Shown: positions 33,732 to 42,574 of the stretch, in pieces | How positions within the stretch are numbered: position 1 is the first letter of the stretch | Layout: the number at the start of each line of letters is the position of its first letter | From: Streptomyces sp. Edi4 | GTDB lineage: Bacteria; Actinomycetota; Actinomycetes; Streptomycetales; Streptomycetaceae | Length of the DNA stretch: 64,000 nt | NCBI RefSeq assembly: GCF_040253615.1 | Contig: NZ_JBEJGY010000004.1 | Location: forward strand, 682,001-746,000 | Direction of reading: 5' to 3' | The notes under the pieces: generated by a model | What the model was told of the DNA's origin: nothing | Databases searched by the model: none | What the model saw: the letters and a program-made list of their open reading frames with translations, nothing else | Program-made: the position numbers and the translations under genes

Positions 33732-34795
33732 GAGGTGAGCTGTACCTTGCTGTGGTCGCCGATGACGAGTCGATGGGCCCCCGGCAGGCGGGGCGCGGCG
33801 GTGACGACGGCCTCGCGGCCGATGAGCGAGCCCTCGATGCGCGCGGCGCCCTCCACGCACGCGCCCCGCAGGAGGACCGAGAACGCGATCGCGCTGTCCT
33901 CGATCCGGCAGTCCTCGCCGACGGCGGTGTAGGGGCCGACGCTGGCGTTGCTGATGACGGCGCCCGCGCCGACGACCACGGGGCCGACGATCCGCGAGCC
34001 CCGCACCACGGCGCCCTCCTCGATCCGCACCCGGCCGACCAGGACGCTGCGGGGATCCACCTTGCCCTCCACGCTCCCCTCCATCCGGTCCAGGACGTGC
34101 CGGTTCGCCTCCAGCAGGTCTTCCACGCTGCCGGTGTCGCGCCACGGCCGGGTGGTCGTCTCCCCCCGCACGGTGAGCCCTTGGTCGATCATCCACTGCA
34201 CCGCGTGGGTGATCTCCAGCTCGCCGCGCCCGGACGGGCGGATGGCGCGTACCGCTTCGTGCACCACCGGCGTGAAGGCGTAGACGCCGATCAGGGCGAG
34301 GTCGCTGCGGGGCCGGTCGGGTTTCTCCTCCAGCCCGCGCACCCGGCCCCCGGCGTCGAGCTCCGCGACACCGAAGGCGGTGGGGTCCGCCACCGGGGTG
34401 AGCAACAGCCGGGCGGCGTCCGCGCCCTGATCGGCGCGCCGGACGAAGGACGTCACGCCGTCGGGCAGGTAGGTGTCACCGAGGTACAGCAGGAAGTCGT
34501 CGTCGGCCAGAAAGTCGCGTGCGATGAGCACGGCGTGGGCCAGGCCGAGGGGCTTGGCCTGGCGCAGGTGGGTGACGCCGAGACCGAAGGCGCTGCCGTC
34601 CCCGACCGACCGCCGCAGGTCGTCGGCGTGCGAGCCGACCACCATCCCCACTTCGTCGATGCCGGCGTCGGCGATCGCCCGCAGCGCGTAGTGGATCACC
34701 GGTCTGTTGGCCAGGGGGAGCAGCTGTTTGGCGCGGGTGTGGGTGAACGGCCGGAGTCTGCTGCCGGTGCCGCCCGCCAGGACCAGGGCTTTCAC
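33728..34795 (-). CDS. rfbA: Glucose-1-phosphate thymidylyltransferase (long StrD/AcbA type)
   Basis: The 355-residue enzyme makes dTDP-glucose. The nucleotide motif LAGGTGSRLRPFT.....KQLLPLAN (6-28) and LGDTYLPDG, EEKPDRPRSDLALIGVYAF are diagnostic. A left-handed beta-helix tail (IEEGAVVRGSRIVGPVVVGA repeats, about 265-345) makes it the long form typical of antibiotic clusters (StrD, AcbA) rather than the shorter RmlA. GTG 34795 is the start because MKALVLAGG is the family N-terminus. It lacks its own ribosome-binding site and overlaps the stop of a 14-codon leader frame. Confidence 0.92.
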   Translation of the reverse strand: MKALVLAGGTGSRLRPFTHTRAKQLLPLANRPVIHYALRAIADAGIDEVGMVVGSHADDLRRSVGDGSAFGLGVTHLRQAKPLGLAHAVLIARDFLADDDFLLYLGDTYLPDGVTSFVRRADQGADAARLLLTPVADPTAFGVAELDAGGRVRGLEEKPDRPRSDLALIGVYAFTPVVHEAVRAIRPSGRGELEITHAVQWMIDQGLTVRGETTTRPWRDTGSVEDLLEANRHVLDRMEGSVEGKVDPRSVLVGRVRIEEGAVVRGSRIVGPVVVGAGAVISNASVGPYTAVGEDCRIEDSAIAFSVLLRGACVEGAARIEGSLIGREAVVTAAPRLPGAHRLVIGDHSKVQLTS

Positions 34796-34836
34796 GCCGG
34801 CCGCCGCTGTCGTGCGGGAAAGGACTGAGGTCTCAC
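34792..34836 (-). CDS. 14-codon leader peptide coupled to the thymidylyltransferase
   Basis: GTG 34836 lies four bases after a strong GAGGAGAG ribosome-binding site. The frame encodes MRPQSFPARQRRPA and its TGA overlaps the GTG of the nucleotidyltransferase (GTGA). The larger gene has no other visible ribosome-binding site, so its translation most likely depends on reading through this leader. Whether the peptide does anything itself is unknown. Confidence 0.5.
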   Translation of the reverse strand: MRPQSFPARQRRPA

Positions 34837-34923
34837 GGATCTCTCCTCGAACGGAAGTCGCGGTGTCACCGGTTGGACTGCTCTCGACTCAAGCAGAGGC
34901 GGCGCCACGAACGCAAGCGCAGT

Positions 34924-34949
34924 CTGAAACTTTCAGCAAGTCCTTGCAG
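34924..34949. promoter_or_regulatory. Operator-like palindromes in the divergent promoter, MalR-type candidate
   Basis: CTGAAACTTTCAG (34924-34936) is a perfect 13-base palindrome and GCAAGTCCTTGC (34936-34947) is a second one directly beside it, followed by CTTGCAG. Elements of this style (GAAACTTTC next to GCAAG/CTTGCAG) occur at Streptomyces alpha-amylase and maltose promoters, where the LacI-type repressor MalR/Reg1 binds. Position between the divergent cluster operons suits control of both. Assignment to MalR is by resemblance only. Confidence 0.5.
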
Positions 34950-35037
34950 AGCGTGGCCGGTTGATGTTTGACTCGGTCCGGCGCCGCACAACGGCGGCCC
35001 GTGCCACGGCAGTTCGCACCGAGCGTGGGGAGCAGCA

Positions 35038-36330
35038 GTGACAGGACGCCACCAGCTCGAACGGCTGGAGCGTGAGGCCCGGCACTTGGCGCCGGGCGCC
35101 TCGCAGGAAGCGGCGGCGGGGCAACGGGTCTTCGCCGAGGGGGACGGCCCGGTCCTGACCGATCTCGACGGAAACCAGTACCTGGACTTCGCCGCGGGCA
35201 CCTTGACCCAGTCGCTGGGGCACGGGCACCCCGAGGTCGTCGAGGCGCTGATCGCACAGGCCCGGCGCCTGTGGAACGTGCACGACAGCGCCACGCCCGA
35301 CCGCGCGGCCCTGCTCGAACTGCTGGCCCGGCTGCTGCCCGGACACCTGGACACCTACGCCCTGTTCTCCACCGGCGCGGAGGTGATCGAGGCCGCGCTG
35401 CGGGTGGTGCTGGCGGGCGCCGAACCGGGCCGCAACCGGATCGGGGCGATGCGCGGCGGCTTCCACGGCAAGACCATGGGGGCGCGGATGCTGGTCCACT
35501 GGGACGTCGGCCACCAGGCCTTCGCGGGCAACTCCGTCCTGGGGTACTCGCCCTACTGCTACCGATGTCCACTGGAGCTCACCCGGCCCACCTGCCAGCT
35601 GCGCTGCGCCTCACTCGTGCGCAGGCACATCGCCGGCAAACCGAATGTCTCGGCGCTCGTCTTCGAGCCCGTGCTCGGGGCCGGCGGCGTCATCGTGCCG
35701 CCCCCGGGCTACTGGGAGCAGATCGCCGACGCCTGCCGGGCGAACGGAGTGCTCCTGGTCGCCGACGAGGTGCTGACCGGCGGCGGCCGCACGGGGACGT
35801 TCCTGGCGTGCGAGCAGTTCGGTGTCGAGCCCGATCTGGTTGCCCTGGCCAAGGGCCTGGCCAGCGGTTTTCCCTTCGCCGTCCTGGCGGGGCGGGCGGA
35901 TGTGATGCGTCACCCCGCGGCCTCGGAGCCCGGCGCCCACGCGTCGACGTTCGCGGGCAACCCGCTGGGGATCGCGGCGGCCCGCGCGACATTGGGGGTC
36001 ATCGAGCGCGACCGGCTCCTCGAACGCGTCCGCGCGCTCGGCGAGCGGCTCGGCGACCGGCTGTCCGCGCTCGCCGCCCGGTTCGACCACCTCGGTGACG
36101 TACGCGGCGTCGGACTGCTGTACGGACTGGAGTTCGTGACGGACCGTCAAAGCCGTTCGCCAGCGCCGGACATCGCACGAGCCGTGTACACCACTGCCCT
36201 GGACCTCGGACTCAGAGTGGCCCTGGGCGGCCACATCCTGCGCATCGCCCCGCCGTTCACCCTCGACGAGGCACTGCTCGACGAAGGCCTGGGCCTCCTG
36301 GAGCGGGCCCTTGAGCGGGTGCTGCTGTGA
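35038..36330 (+). CDS. Class III PLP aminotransferase (dTDP-4-ketohexose aminotransferase candidate, AcbV-like)
   Basis: The 430-residue protein is a fold-type I class III aminotransferase: substrate and PLP regions YLDFAAGTLTQSLGHGHPEV, FSTGAEVIEAALR, GGFHGKT, the PLP-binding aspartate in LLVADEVLTGGGRTG, and the Schiff-base Lys272 in LAKGLASGFP. In acarbose biosynthesis AcbV, also class III, aminates dTDP-4-keto-6-deoxyglucose to dTDP-4-amino-4,6-dideoxyglucose. Its place across the divergent promoter from the rfbA/rfbB pair supports that role. A Cys-rich loop (CYRCPLELTRPTCQLRC) near 175-195 is unusual. The GTG start has GGGGAG upstream; the stop overlaps the next start. Confidence 0.82.
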   Translation: MTGRHQLERLEREARHLAPGASQEAAAGQRVFAEGDGPVLTDLDGNQYLDFAAGTLTQSLGHGHPEVVEALIAQARRLWNVHDSATPDRAALLELLARLLPGHLDTYALFSTGAEVIEAALRVVLAGAEPGRNRIGAMRGGFHGKTMGARMLVHWDVGHQAFAGNSVLGYSPYCYRCPLELTRPTCQLRCASLVRRHIAGKPNVSALVFEPVLGAGGVIVPPPGYWEQIADACRANGVLLVADEVLTGGGRTGTFLACEQFGVEPDLVALAKGLASGFPFAVLAGRADVMRHPAASEPGAHASTFAGNPLGIAAARATLGVIERDRLLERVRALGERLGDRLSALAARFDHLGDVRGVGLLYGLEFVTDRQSRSPAPDIARAVYTTALDLGLRVALGGHILRIAPPFTLDEALLDEGLGLLERALERVLL

Positions 36331-37367
36331 TCGTCGCGGAGAACCTGGTCAAGGAGTTCCGGCTCACCGAACGCAAACCGGGCCTGGCCGGGAGTCTGTC
36401 CACCCTGTTCACCCGCGAGCACCGGATCGTCCGGGCGGTCGACGACGTTTCCTTCACGATCCCGGCGGCATCGAAGACGGCGTACATCGGCGCCAACGGG
36501 GCGGGCAAGTCCACCACCATCAAGATGCTCACCGGCATCATGACGCCCACCCGGGGGCGCTGCCTGGTCAACGGCATCGAGCCCTACCGGCACCGGCAGG
36601 CCAACGCGCGCGGCATCGGGGTCGTGTTCGGTCAGCGCAGCCAGCTGTGGTGGGACCTGTCGGTACCGGACTCCTTCCGCATCCTGCGGCGGATCTACGA
36701 CGTGCCCGATCCCGTCTACCGGCGCAACCTCGCCCTGTACCGGGAGCTCCTGGACATCGACGCCCTCGGCACCACGCCGGTGCGGCAGTTGAGTCTGGGC
36801 CAGCGGATGCGGGCCGAGATCGCGGCGAGCCTGCTGCACGATCCGGCGGTCGTCTTCTGGGACGAGCCGACCATCGGCCTCGACATGCTGCTCAAGGACG
36901 CGGTGCGGCGCCTGGTCAACCATGTCCACCGCGAGCTCGGCACGACCGTCGTCCTCACCAGCCACGACATCGCGGACATCGCCGCGATCTGCGACAGCGC
37001 CCTGGTCGTGGACCGGGGCCGGGTGGTGCACCAGGGAAGCATCAGGGACCTGCTGCGCAGCGCCGGGCGGCGCTCCGTCGTCTTCGACCACCGGGGCGCC
37101 GCGGACCGGGCCGAGACCTGCGCCCGGATCGAGCGGGGACTTCCCGGAGCGGACGCCTCGCGCACCGAGGACGGCCGGATCAGGGTCGACTATCCGGCCG
37201 ACCGGTTCACCTCGCGACAGGTCCTGGCCTTCCTGCTCGAACGCTTCGACCTCACCGACTGCTTCGCACCCGAACCGGATCTGGAGGACGTGCTGCGGCG
37301 GATCTACGCCGGCCACGGCGAACCGCTCACGGCCGGGGCCGAGCCGGGCCGAAGGGGCGCGGCATGA
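36327..37367 (+). CDS. ABC exporter ATPase (AcbW-like)
   Basis: The 346-residue ATP-binding subunit shows Walker A GANGAGKST at 55-63, signature LSLGQRMR at 155-162 and Walker B VVFWDEPTIGLD from 175. It belongs to the NatA/DrrA-like exporters that pair with ABC-2 permeases. A C-terminal extension from residue 240 (VVFDHRG....) is typical of that subgroup. The GTG start overlaps the aminotransferase stop (GTGA) and the stop overlaps the next ATG (ATGA), so it is tightly linked to both. In the acarbose cluster AcbW with AcbX and AcbY forms the exporter. Confidence 0.9.
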   Translation: MIVAENLVKEFRLTERKPGLAGSLSTLFTREHRIVRAVDDVSFTIPAASKTAYIGANGAGKSTTIKMLTGIMTPTRGRCLVNGIEPYRHRQANARGIGVVFGQRSQLWWDLSVPDSFRILRRIYDVPDPVYRRNLALYRELLDIDALGTTPVRQLSLGQRMRAEIAASLLHDPAVVFWDEPTIGLDMLLKDAVRRLVNHVHRELGTTVVLTSHDIADIAAICDSALVVDRGRVVHQGSIRDLLRSAGRRSVVFDHRGAADRAETCARIERGLPGADASRTEDGRIRVDYPADRFTSRQVLAFLLERFDLTDCFAPEPDLEDVLRRIYAGHGEPLTAGAEPGRRGAA

Positions 37368-38224
37368 ACGACCTCACCGTGCCCGGGCGGGCGGCCTCGG
37401 CGCGCCGCGCACCGGCGGCGCGCTGGCGGGCCTACCTGCCCTTCGCCACCGGGGGCCTGCAATCCCTGCTCCAGTACCGGTCGACCTTCGTGACCACCGG
37501 CGTCACGGCGGCGGCAGGCGCGGCGGTGACCGTCTTTCTGTGGCGGGCCGTGTACGCGGGCTCACCGCCCGGCGGCGGCCCCGGCGGCTTCACCCGCGAG
37601 GGCATCACCACCTACCTGCTGATGGCGCAGGTGCTGCACATCCTGCACGCCAACCGGGTGGACGACGAGGTCGCGGCGGAGGTCTACCGGGGTGACGTCG
37701 CCGTCATGCTGGTGCGTCCCGTCAGCTATCCGGTGGTGCGGCTCTTCTCGTGTCTGCCGGTCGTCGCGGCCAACGCCGCCCTGGTCGGCGTCCCCGTCCT
37801 CGCGCTCTTCGCCGTGCTCGTACCGCTGACGCCACCACAACCCGTGGACGCCCTCCTGTTCCTGGTGTCCACGCTCTTCTCCCTCCTGCTCGCCTTCCTG
37901 GTGAATCTGCTGACCGGCATGACGGGGTTCGTCACCACCAACACCTGGGGGGTGCGGATGGTGAAGCAGAGCGTGGTCGCCTTCTTCGCGGGGCAGCTGG
38001 TGCCTCTCGCCCTGATGCCACGGCCGCTGGCGCGCGTGGCGTCCGCGCTGCCGTTCCAGGGCATGGTGGACGGGCCCCTCACCCTGCTGCTCGGCCGTTA
38101 CGAGGGGGTGGCGGGCGCCGCCGACGTGCTGGCCCGGCAGATCGGCTGGGTGGCCGGGCTCGGCGTGCTGAGCGCCGTGCTGTGGCGGGCCGCCCTGAAC
38201 CGTCTGGAGGTGCTGGGGGGATGA
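37364..38224 (+). CDS. ABC-2 type permease, first subunit (AcbX-like)
   Basis: The 286-residue integral membrane protein has six hydrophobic segments (about 44-64, 85-96, 130-155, 160-186, 205-222, 248-270). It is of the ABC-2 type that lacks its own ATPase, and EVYRGDVAVMLVRPVSYPVV near 105-125 looks like the coupling helix/loop contacting the ATPase. The ATG overlaps the ATPase stop. It would export the finished compound or a phosphorylated form. The N-terminal 20 residues are Arg/Ala-rich and cytoplasmic. Confidence 0.85.
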   Translation: MNDLTVPGRAASARRAPAARWRAYLPFATGGLQSLLQYRSTFVTTGVTAAAGAAVTVFLWRAVYAGSPPGGGPGGFTREGITTYLLMAQVLHILHANRVDDEVAAEVYRGDVAVMLVRPVSYPVVRLFSCLPVVAANAALVGVPVLALFAVLVPLTPPQPVDALLFLVSTLFSLLLAFLVNLLTGMTGFVTTNTWGVRMVKQSVVAFFAGQLVPLALMPRPLARVASALPFQGMVDGPLTLLLGRYEGVAGAADVLARQIGWVAGLGVLSAVLWRAALNRLEVLGG

Positions 38225-39021
38225 CGCGCACGTTCCGGCGCCATCTGCGGCTCGCCTTCTTCCTCGGCGGGGTCGGCCTGCACCGCCTGAGCGCCTACCG
38301 CGTGGACTTCGCCCTGGGGGCGGGGGCGTTCCTGGTGCGCGTGGGACTCCAGACGGCGGTGGTGGGGCTCGTCTTCCGGCAGGTGCCCGCCGTGGGCGGC
38401 TGGACCTATCACGAGGTGCTGTTCCTGCTGGGGTTCTCGCTGCTGCCGCGCGGCCTCGACCACCTGTTCACCGACCAGCTGTGGGAGCTCGGCCGCAAGC
38501 TGGTCCAGCGCGGCGAGTTCCACCGCTATCTGATCCGTCCCGTGAACCCGCTGTTCTCGCTCCTTTCGGAGCGCTTCTTCCACCCGGACGGACTGGGTGA
38601 ACTGGCCGTCGGGGCGGTTCTGGTGGGCTGGTCGGGCGATGAACTGGGCCTGCGGCTCACCCCCCTGCAATGGGCCCTCGCTCCCCTCCTGGTGGTGTGC
38701 GGCGCGCTGATCCACACCTCGGTGAAGCTGCTGTTCGCCTCCCTGTCCTTCTGGACCGTCACCAGCCTGCCCTCGATGTACGCGGCGAGTCAGGTGTCGG
38801 AGTTCGCCGCCTACCCGCTGGACATCTACCACCCTTCGCTGCGCGTCCTGCTGACGTGGGTGCTGCCCTTCGCCTTCACCTCCTACGTGCCGTGTGTCTA
38901 CCTGCTGACCGGCGCCGCCGGGCTCGTGGTGTGGCTGCCACTGGTGACGGGCGGCGCCCTCGCCCTCGCCCTCGGAGTATGGCGCCGCGGCATCGACACC
39001 TATGAGATGACCGGGAGTTGA
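38221..39021 (+). CDS. ABC-2 type permease, second subunit (AcbY-like)
   Basis: The 266-residue paralogue of the preceding permease starts at ATG 38221 overlapping its stop. Six hydrophobic segments are visible, and LVQRGEFHRYLIRPVNPLF matches the coupling region of the first subunit (the RP.(S/N)P motif is shared). Two different permeases plus one ATPase is the AcbWXY arrangement. The stop overlaps a TTG start of the next gene. Confidence 0.85.
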   Translation: MTRTFRRHLRLAFFLGGVGLHRLSAYRVDFALGAGAFLVRVGLQTAVVGLVFRQVPAVGGWTYHEVLFLLGFSLLPRGLDHLFTDQLWELGRKLVQRGEFHRYLIRPVNPLFSLLSERFFHPDGLGELAVGAVLVGWSGDELGLRLTPLQWALAPLLVVCGALIHTSVKLLFASLSFWTVTSLPSMYAASQVSEFAAYPLDIYHPSLRVLLTWVLPFAFTSYVPCVYLLTGAAGLVVWLPLVTGGALALALGVWRRGIDTYEMTGS

Positions 39022-40484
39022 CGACATACGTGATCCGCGACGAACATCTCGAACCGCTGCTGCGCACCGCGCCGTGGCTGCCGGGCGCCCTGCGCGCCGC
39101 CCAGCACTACACCGTGGTCGACCAGGCCGCGCTCGGGCCCGGCGAGACGCTGCTCGTGGTGGCCGCGCACGGCGGGCGGGCCACGGGCGAGCGGGTCTTC
39201 GTCCCCGTGCGCACCACGGCGTCGGGAGACCTGGTGAGCGGCGCCCACGGCGTGGACGCACCCGGGCCCGAAGCCGTACGCCACCTGCTCACCGGCCGAC
39301 GGCTGCGCACCGAGCGCGGCGGGCACCTGCACTTCCGCCGGGCCGCCGCCGCGCCGACGGGTGACATCGAGGCGCTGCCCTTCGACCAGGGCTGGTCCTC
39401 CAACTCCCTTGCCCGGGTGGGGATCGGCGGCGCCCCGTACATGTACAAGACGTACCGGCAGCTGGGCGCGGCGCCCCATGAGCCCGAGGTGCTGCGCCTG
39501 ATGAGCGGCAGCGGGCACACGCCCCACTGGGCGGGTGACTGCTCGTACACGGAGCCCTCCGGCGCCCGCCGGTACCCGTGGGCCGTGCTTTACCGCCACG
39601 CCGCGGGCCACGGCATCGACAGACCCCTGCGGGAGAACCTGCGCTCGCTGTGGCCCCGGCTCACCGGCCACGCGGAGCCGGACCGGCTCGTACGCGCCCA
39701 TCTGCGGCCGCTGGCAGGGAAGTTGCGCGAGACGGGCGTCTTCCTCGGGGCGTTCCACCGGGACCTGGCGGCCCGCCTCGGGGACCCCGCCACCGGCTAC
39801 CCCGTGCACGACGCCCTGGCCGACGTGTCGCAGCGCCTTCGGACGCCGGCCGACTTCGACACGCAAGTCCCCCACGCCGCCCAGCGCGCGGCCCTGGAAG
39901 CCCTGCGGAACGAACTCTGCCTGCTTGAGCGCGAGTTCGAGGGTCGACGGACGGCTGCCGGGGCCGGGCCCTGCCACGGCGACCTGCATCTGTCCCATCT
40001 GCTGTGCGCCGATGAACCCGGCGGCGGCTGGCGCATGCGGGTCATCGACCTGTCCACACCCGCCCTGCCCGCCGACGGCGCCGCCTACGCCGCGCAGTCG
40101 CCCGCGCAGGACCTGGTGGCCGTGCGGCGCGCCCTGGAGTACTTCGCGGCCGACGAGGCCGCCTTCGAGAGCGCGCGCCGTCTCGGCGTCGAGGCGACCC
40201 TCACGATGAACGGCTCACTCGACGGCGCGCCCGGCCTGCCGCCCGCGCGGCGGCGGGTACTGGAACGCGTCTTCGAGACCGCCGACGTGTGGCGTGAGCA
40301 CGTGCTGCGCCTGCTGCTGGGACCGCCCCACGACACTCCGCTGCGCCGACTGCTCTACCTGCGCCGACTGCTGCACGAACTGGCCTACAACCACGACCAC
40401 GCCCGCCCCTACCACGCCGCGATCGACCTGCGCCACGCGCTCGCGCTCGCCCGCCGCGACCCGACCACTCCCGCGAGGACATGA
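39018..40484 (+). CDS. Maltokinase-like (APH-fold) kinase
   Basis: The 488-residue protein begins with TTG overlapping the permease stop (TTGA). The catalytic loop CHGDLHLSHLL (near 316-326) and the metal site VIDLS near 341 follow the pattern of maltokinases (Pep2/Mak) and aminoglycoside phosphotransferases (HGD.H...(N/Q)..., then DFE). PYMYKTYRQLG near 143-153 contains the ATP-binding lysine. Trehalose-to-glycogen maltokinases phosphorylate the anomeric OH of maltose. Here it may phosphorylate the cyclitol C1 OH before nucleotidyl transfer, a role given to AcbU in acarbose, or a pseudo-oligosaccharide. The activity is inferred from context. Confidence 0.7.
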   Translation: MTTYVIRDEHLEPLLRTAPWLPGALRAAQHYTVVDQAALGPGETLLVVAAHGGRATGERVFVPVRTTASGDLVSGAHGVDAPGPEAVRHLLTGRRLRTERGGHLHFRRAAAAPTGDIEALPFDQGWSSNSLARVGIGGAPYMYKTYRQLGAAPHEPEVLRLMSGSGHTPHWAGDCSYTEPSGARRYPWAVLYRHAAGHGIDRPLRENLRSLWPRLTGHAEPDRLVRAHLRPLAGKLRETGVFLGAFHRDLAARLGDPATGYPVHDALADVSQRLRTPADFDTQVPHAAQRAALEALRNELCLLEREFEGRRTAAGAGPCHGDLHLSHLLCADEPGGGWRMRVIDLSTPALPADGAAYAAQSPAQDLVAVRRALEYFAADEAAFESARRLGVEATLTMNGSLDGAPGLPPARRRVLERVFETADVWREHVLRLLLGPPHDTPLRRLLYLRRLLHELAYNHDHARPYHAAIDLRHALALARRDPTTPART

Positions 40485-42574
40485 CCGCCGTGAACGTGCC
40501 CACGATGCACATCATCGAGACGTACTTCGAGTGCTGCGGCTTCGACCACACCTTCCTTCAGGGTGGCACGTCCGTATACCTGTGGAACCTCTCCAAGGCC
40601 TTCGCCGCCCGGGGCCACACCGTCTCCGTCGTCACCCCCGCGCACGGCAGACTCGACGACCTGCGCCGGCGTCACGACGTGGAGGACCTGCCCTATGAGG
40701 ACGTCCACACGGTGCCGCTGGTCCTCGACCCCCGGGTGTGGGGCGGCTTCCCCGAGCGGGTGGACCTGACGCTGCGCACCACCGCCCACCGCATCCGTCT
40801 GGAGGGCGTGGACCTGTACTTCCTGTCCGACGAATATCTGGATCTGCTGCCCGACACCTTCTACCCGCCGTACTCGGCCAAGGGCCACGACCTGGTGTTC
40901 TTCAAGCCCCTTGTGTTCCAGGTGGACAGCGTGCGGTTTCTGCGTGGCTGGTTCGGCGACGAGAAGGCCGTCGTCCACGCGCACGAGCCGTACTACCACC
41001 ACCTGCTGCCGGCCGCCCTGCGCGACGACCCGACGAAAGTGGTCGTCAGCAATGTGCAGAGCAACATGCCGATCGCCAAGAAGGTGTACGCGCCCGAGGT
41101 GCGAGCCCTGCTCGACCTGCTCGGCGCACCCCTCGCGCTGCCCGGCCCGGAGCCCGAACCCGATGTACCGACGGCGATCGTGGGCTACCAGCAGCTGACC
41201 CACCTGCACTACACCTATCCCGACGACTATGTGGCGATCTACGAACTGACCGCCGAGCACGCCGACTTGATCGACTTCCTCTCCCCGGGTCAGCTGGACT
41301 TCTACGCGGGCTTTCGCGACACCCCCTTCGAGACGCTGTTTCGCCGGCTGCCGATCGCCGGTGTGGTGCGCCGCAACGCCCACAAGATGTTCGTCGGCGG
41401 CTGCGCCATCTCCGACCAGTGGCTCGCCTGGGACCCGGCCGGGGTGGACCGGGCCGAGGTGCTCGGCGGCCTCGGTCTCGATCCCTGCCTGCCGACGTTC
41501 TTCCACAACGCCCGCCACGCCGTCCAGCACAAGGGCCAGATCGAGTTGATGCGGGCGGTGGACCGGGTCCTGAGCGAGGGGCTGCGGGCCAACTTCGTGA
41601 TCCGCTGCATCCGCGGCGACGGCATCGACGACCCGTTCTTCCACGAGATCGCGGCGCGGCACCCCGGCCGGCTGCACTTCGAGTGGGAACGCGTGGCCGA
41701 GGCCCGCGTCTTCTGTCTCGCGGCGGCCTCGGACTTCGCGCTCTTCCCCTCCAAGTTCGAGATGGACACCTTCCTCATCGCCCAGGGCGAGGCCATGGCG
41801 GCGGGTGCGGTGCCGATCGCGACGGACCAGCGCGGCATGGAGCACTTCCGGCACGCCGAAGGCCCCGAGACCACCACGGGCTTCGCGGTGAACCGGTCCT
41901 TCGCGGAGGACGACGCCCTGCTCACCTCCGCGCTCGCCGACCGGATCCGGCAGGCGGCGGCCCTGTGGACCGAGGATCCCGGCCGTCACCGGGAGCTGTC
42001 GCGGCGGGCGGCGGCCGTCGCCCGGGCCTTCACCTGGGAGCGCTGCGCCGATCTGCACCTGGCGGCGTTCACCCCGCTCTGGGAGGGCCGCCCGGCCGTG
42101 CTTGACCCCCAACTCGCGCTGCGACACGGATGGTTCGACCTGCTGGACGACGACGCGATCACCCCCGGCGCGGCCATCGAGCACGGCGACATCAAGGCCT
42201 ACGAGCGCCACGCCCCGTTCGACGCCGAAGCCGCCGCTCAGATGTTCCGCGCCGCGTGGCGGCGGGCCGACTTCGCCACCTGCGAGCGGGTCCTCGCCCG
42301 CCACCCCGGCGCGGTTCCGGGGCCGGAGGCCGCCCGTCTGCACGATCGCGTCCGCGCGCTGCCCGGCCACCGCGTGGAGTACCGCCTCACGCACGCCGAG
42401 CGGGTCGACGTCGTACGGGCGCCACGCGGCAAGGTCCGGGCCCTGCCCGCCGTGCGCCCCCTGGAACGCACCGGTCCTGGCGTCTTCACGGGACCGGCCC
42501 CCGAGGCCGACGAGTGGCTGCTGCTCACTCTGTCCAGCGGCCGGGTGACCTGGGACGAGGTCCGTCATGACTGA
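40481..42574 (+). CDS. GT-B glycosyltransferase 1 (pseudo-glycosyltransferase candidate)
   Basis: The 697-residue protein starts at ATG overlapping the kinase stop. The N-terminal Rossmann half begins [20 protein letters not shown], then [19 protein letters not shown], the glycine-rich loop of GT4/GT5 (glycogen-synthase-like) enzymes. The donor half contains [18 protein letters not shown] and GAVPIAT, with the paired glutamates (E-x7-E) that hold the nucleotide-sugar donor. A 130-residue C-terminal extension ends [14 protein letters not shown]. Acarbose AcbS and AcbI are the role models; in that pathway one such enzyme couples a nucleotide-activated cyclitol to an amino sugar through nitrogen. 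Which reaction this one performs cannot be read from the sequence. Confidence 0.8.
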   Translation: MTAVNVPTMHIIETYFECCGFDHTFLQGGTSVYLWNLSKAFAARGHTVSVVTPAHGRLDDLRRRHDVEDLPYEDVHTVPLVLDPRVWGGFPERVDLTLRTTAHRIRLEGVDLYFLSDEYLDLLPDTFYPPYSAKGHDLVFFKPLVFQVDSVRFLRGWFGDEKAVVHAHEPYYHHLLPAALRDDPTKVVVSNVQSNMPIAKKVYAPEVRALLDLLGAPLALPGPEPEPDVPTAIVGYQQLTHLHYTYPDDYVAIYELTAEHADLIDFLSPGQLDFYAGFRDTPFETLFRRLPIAGVVRRNAHKMFVGGCAISDQWLAWDPAGVDRAEVLGGLGLDPCLPTFFHNARHAVQHKGQIELMRAVDRVLSEGLRANFVIRCIRGDGIDDPFFHEIAARHPGRLHFEWERVAEARVFCLAAASDFALFPSKFEMDTFLIAQGEAMAAGAVPIATDQRGMEHFRHAEGPETTTGFAVNRSFAEDDALLTSALADRIRQAAALWTEDPGRHRELSRRAAAVARAFTWERCADLHLAAFTPLWEGRPAVLDPQLALRHGWFDLLDDDAITPGAAIEHGDIKAYERHAPFDAEAAAQMFRAAWRRADFATCERVLARHPGAVPGPEAARLHDRVRALPGHRVEYRLTHAERVDVVRAPRGKVRALPAVRPLERTGPGVFTGPAPEADEWLLLTLSSGRVTWDEVRHD

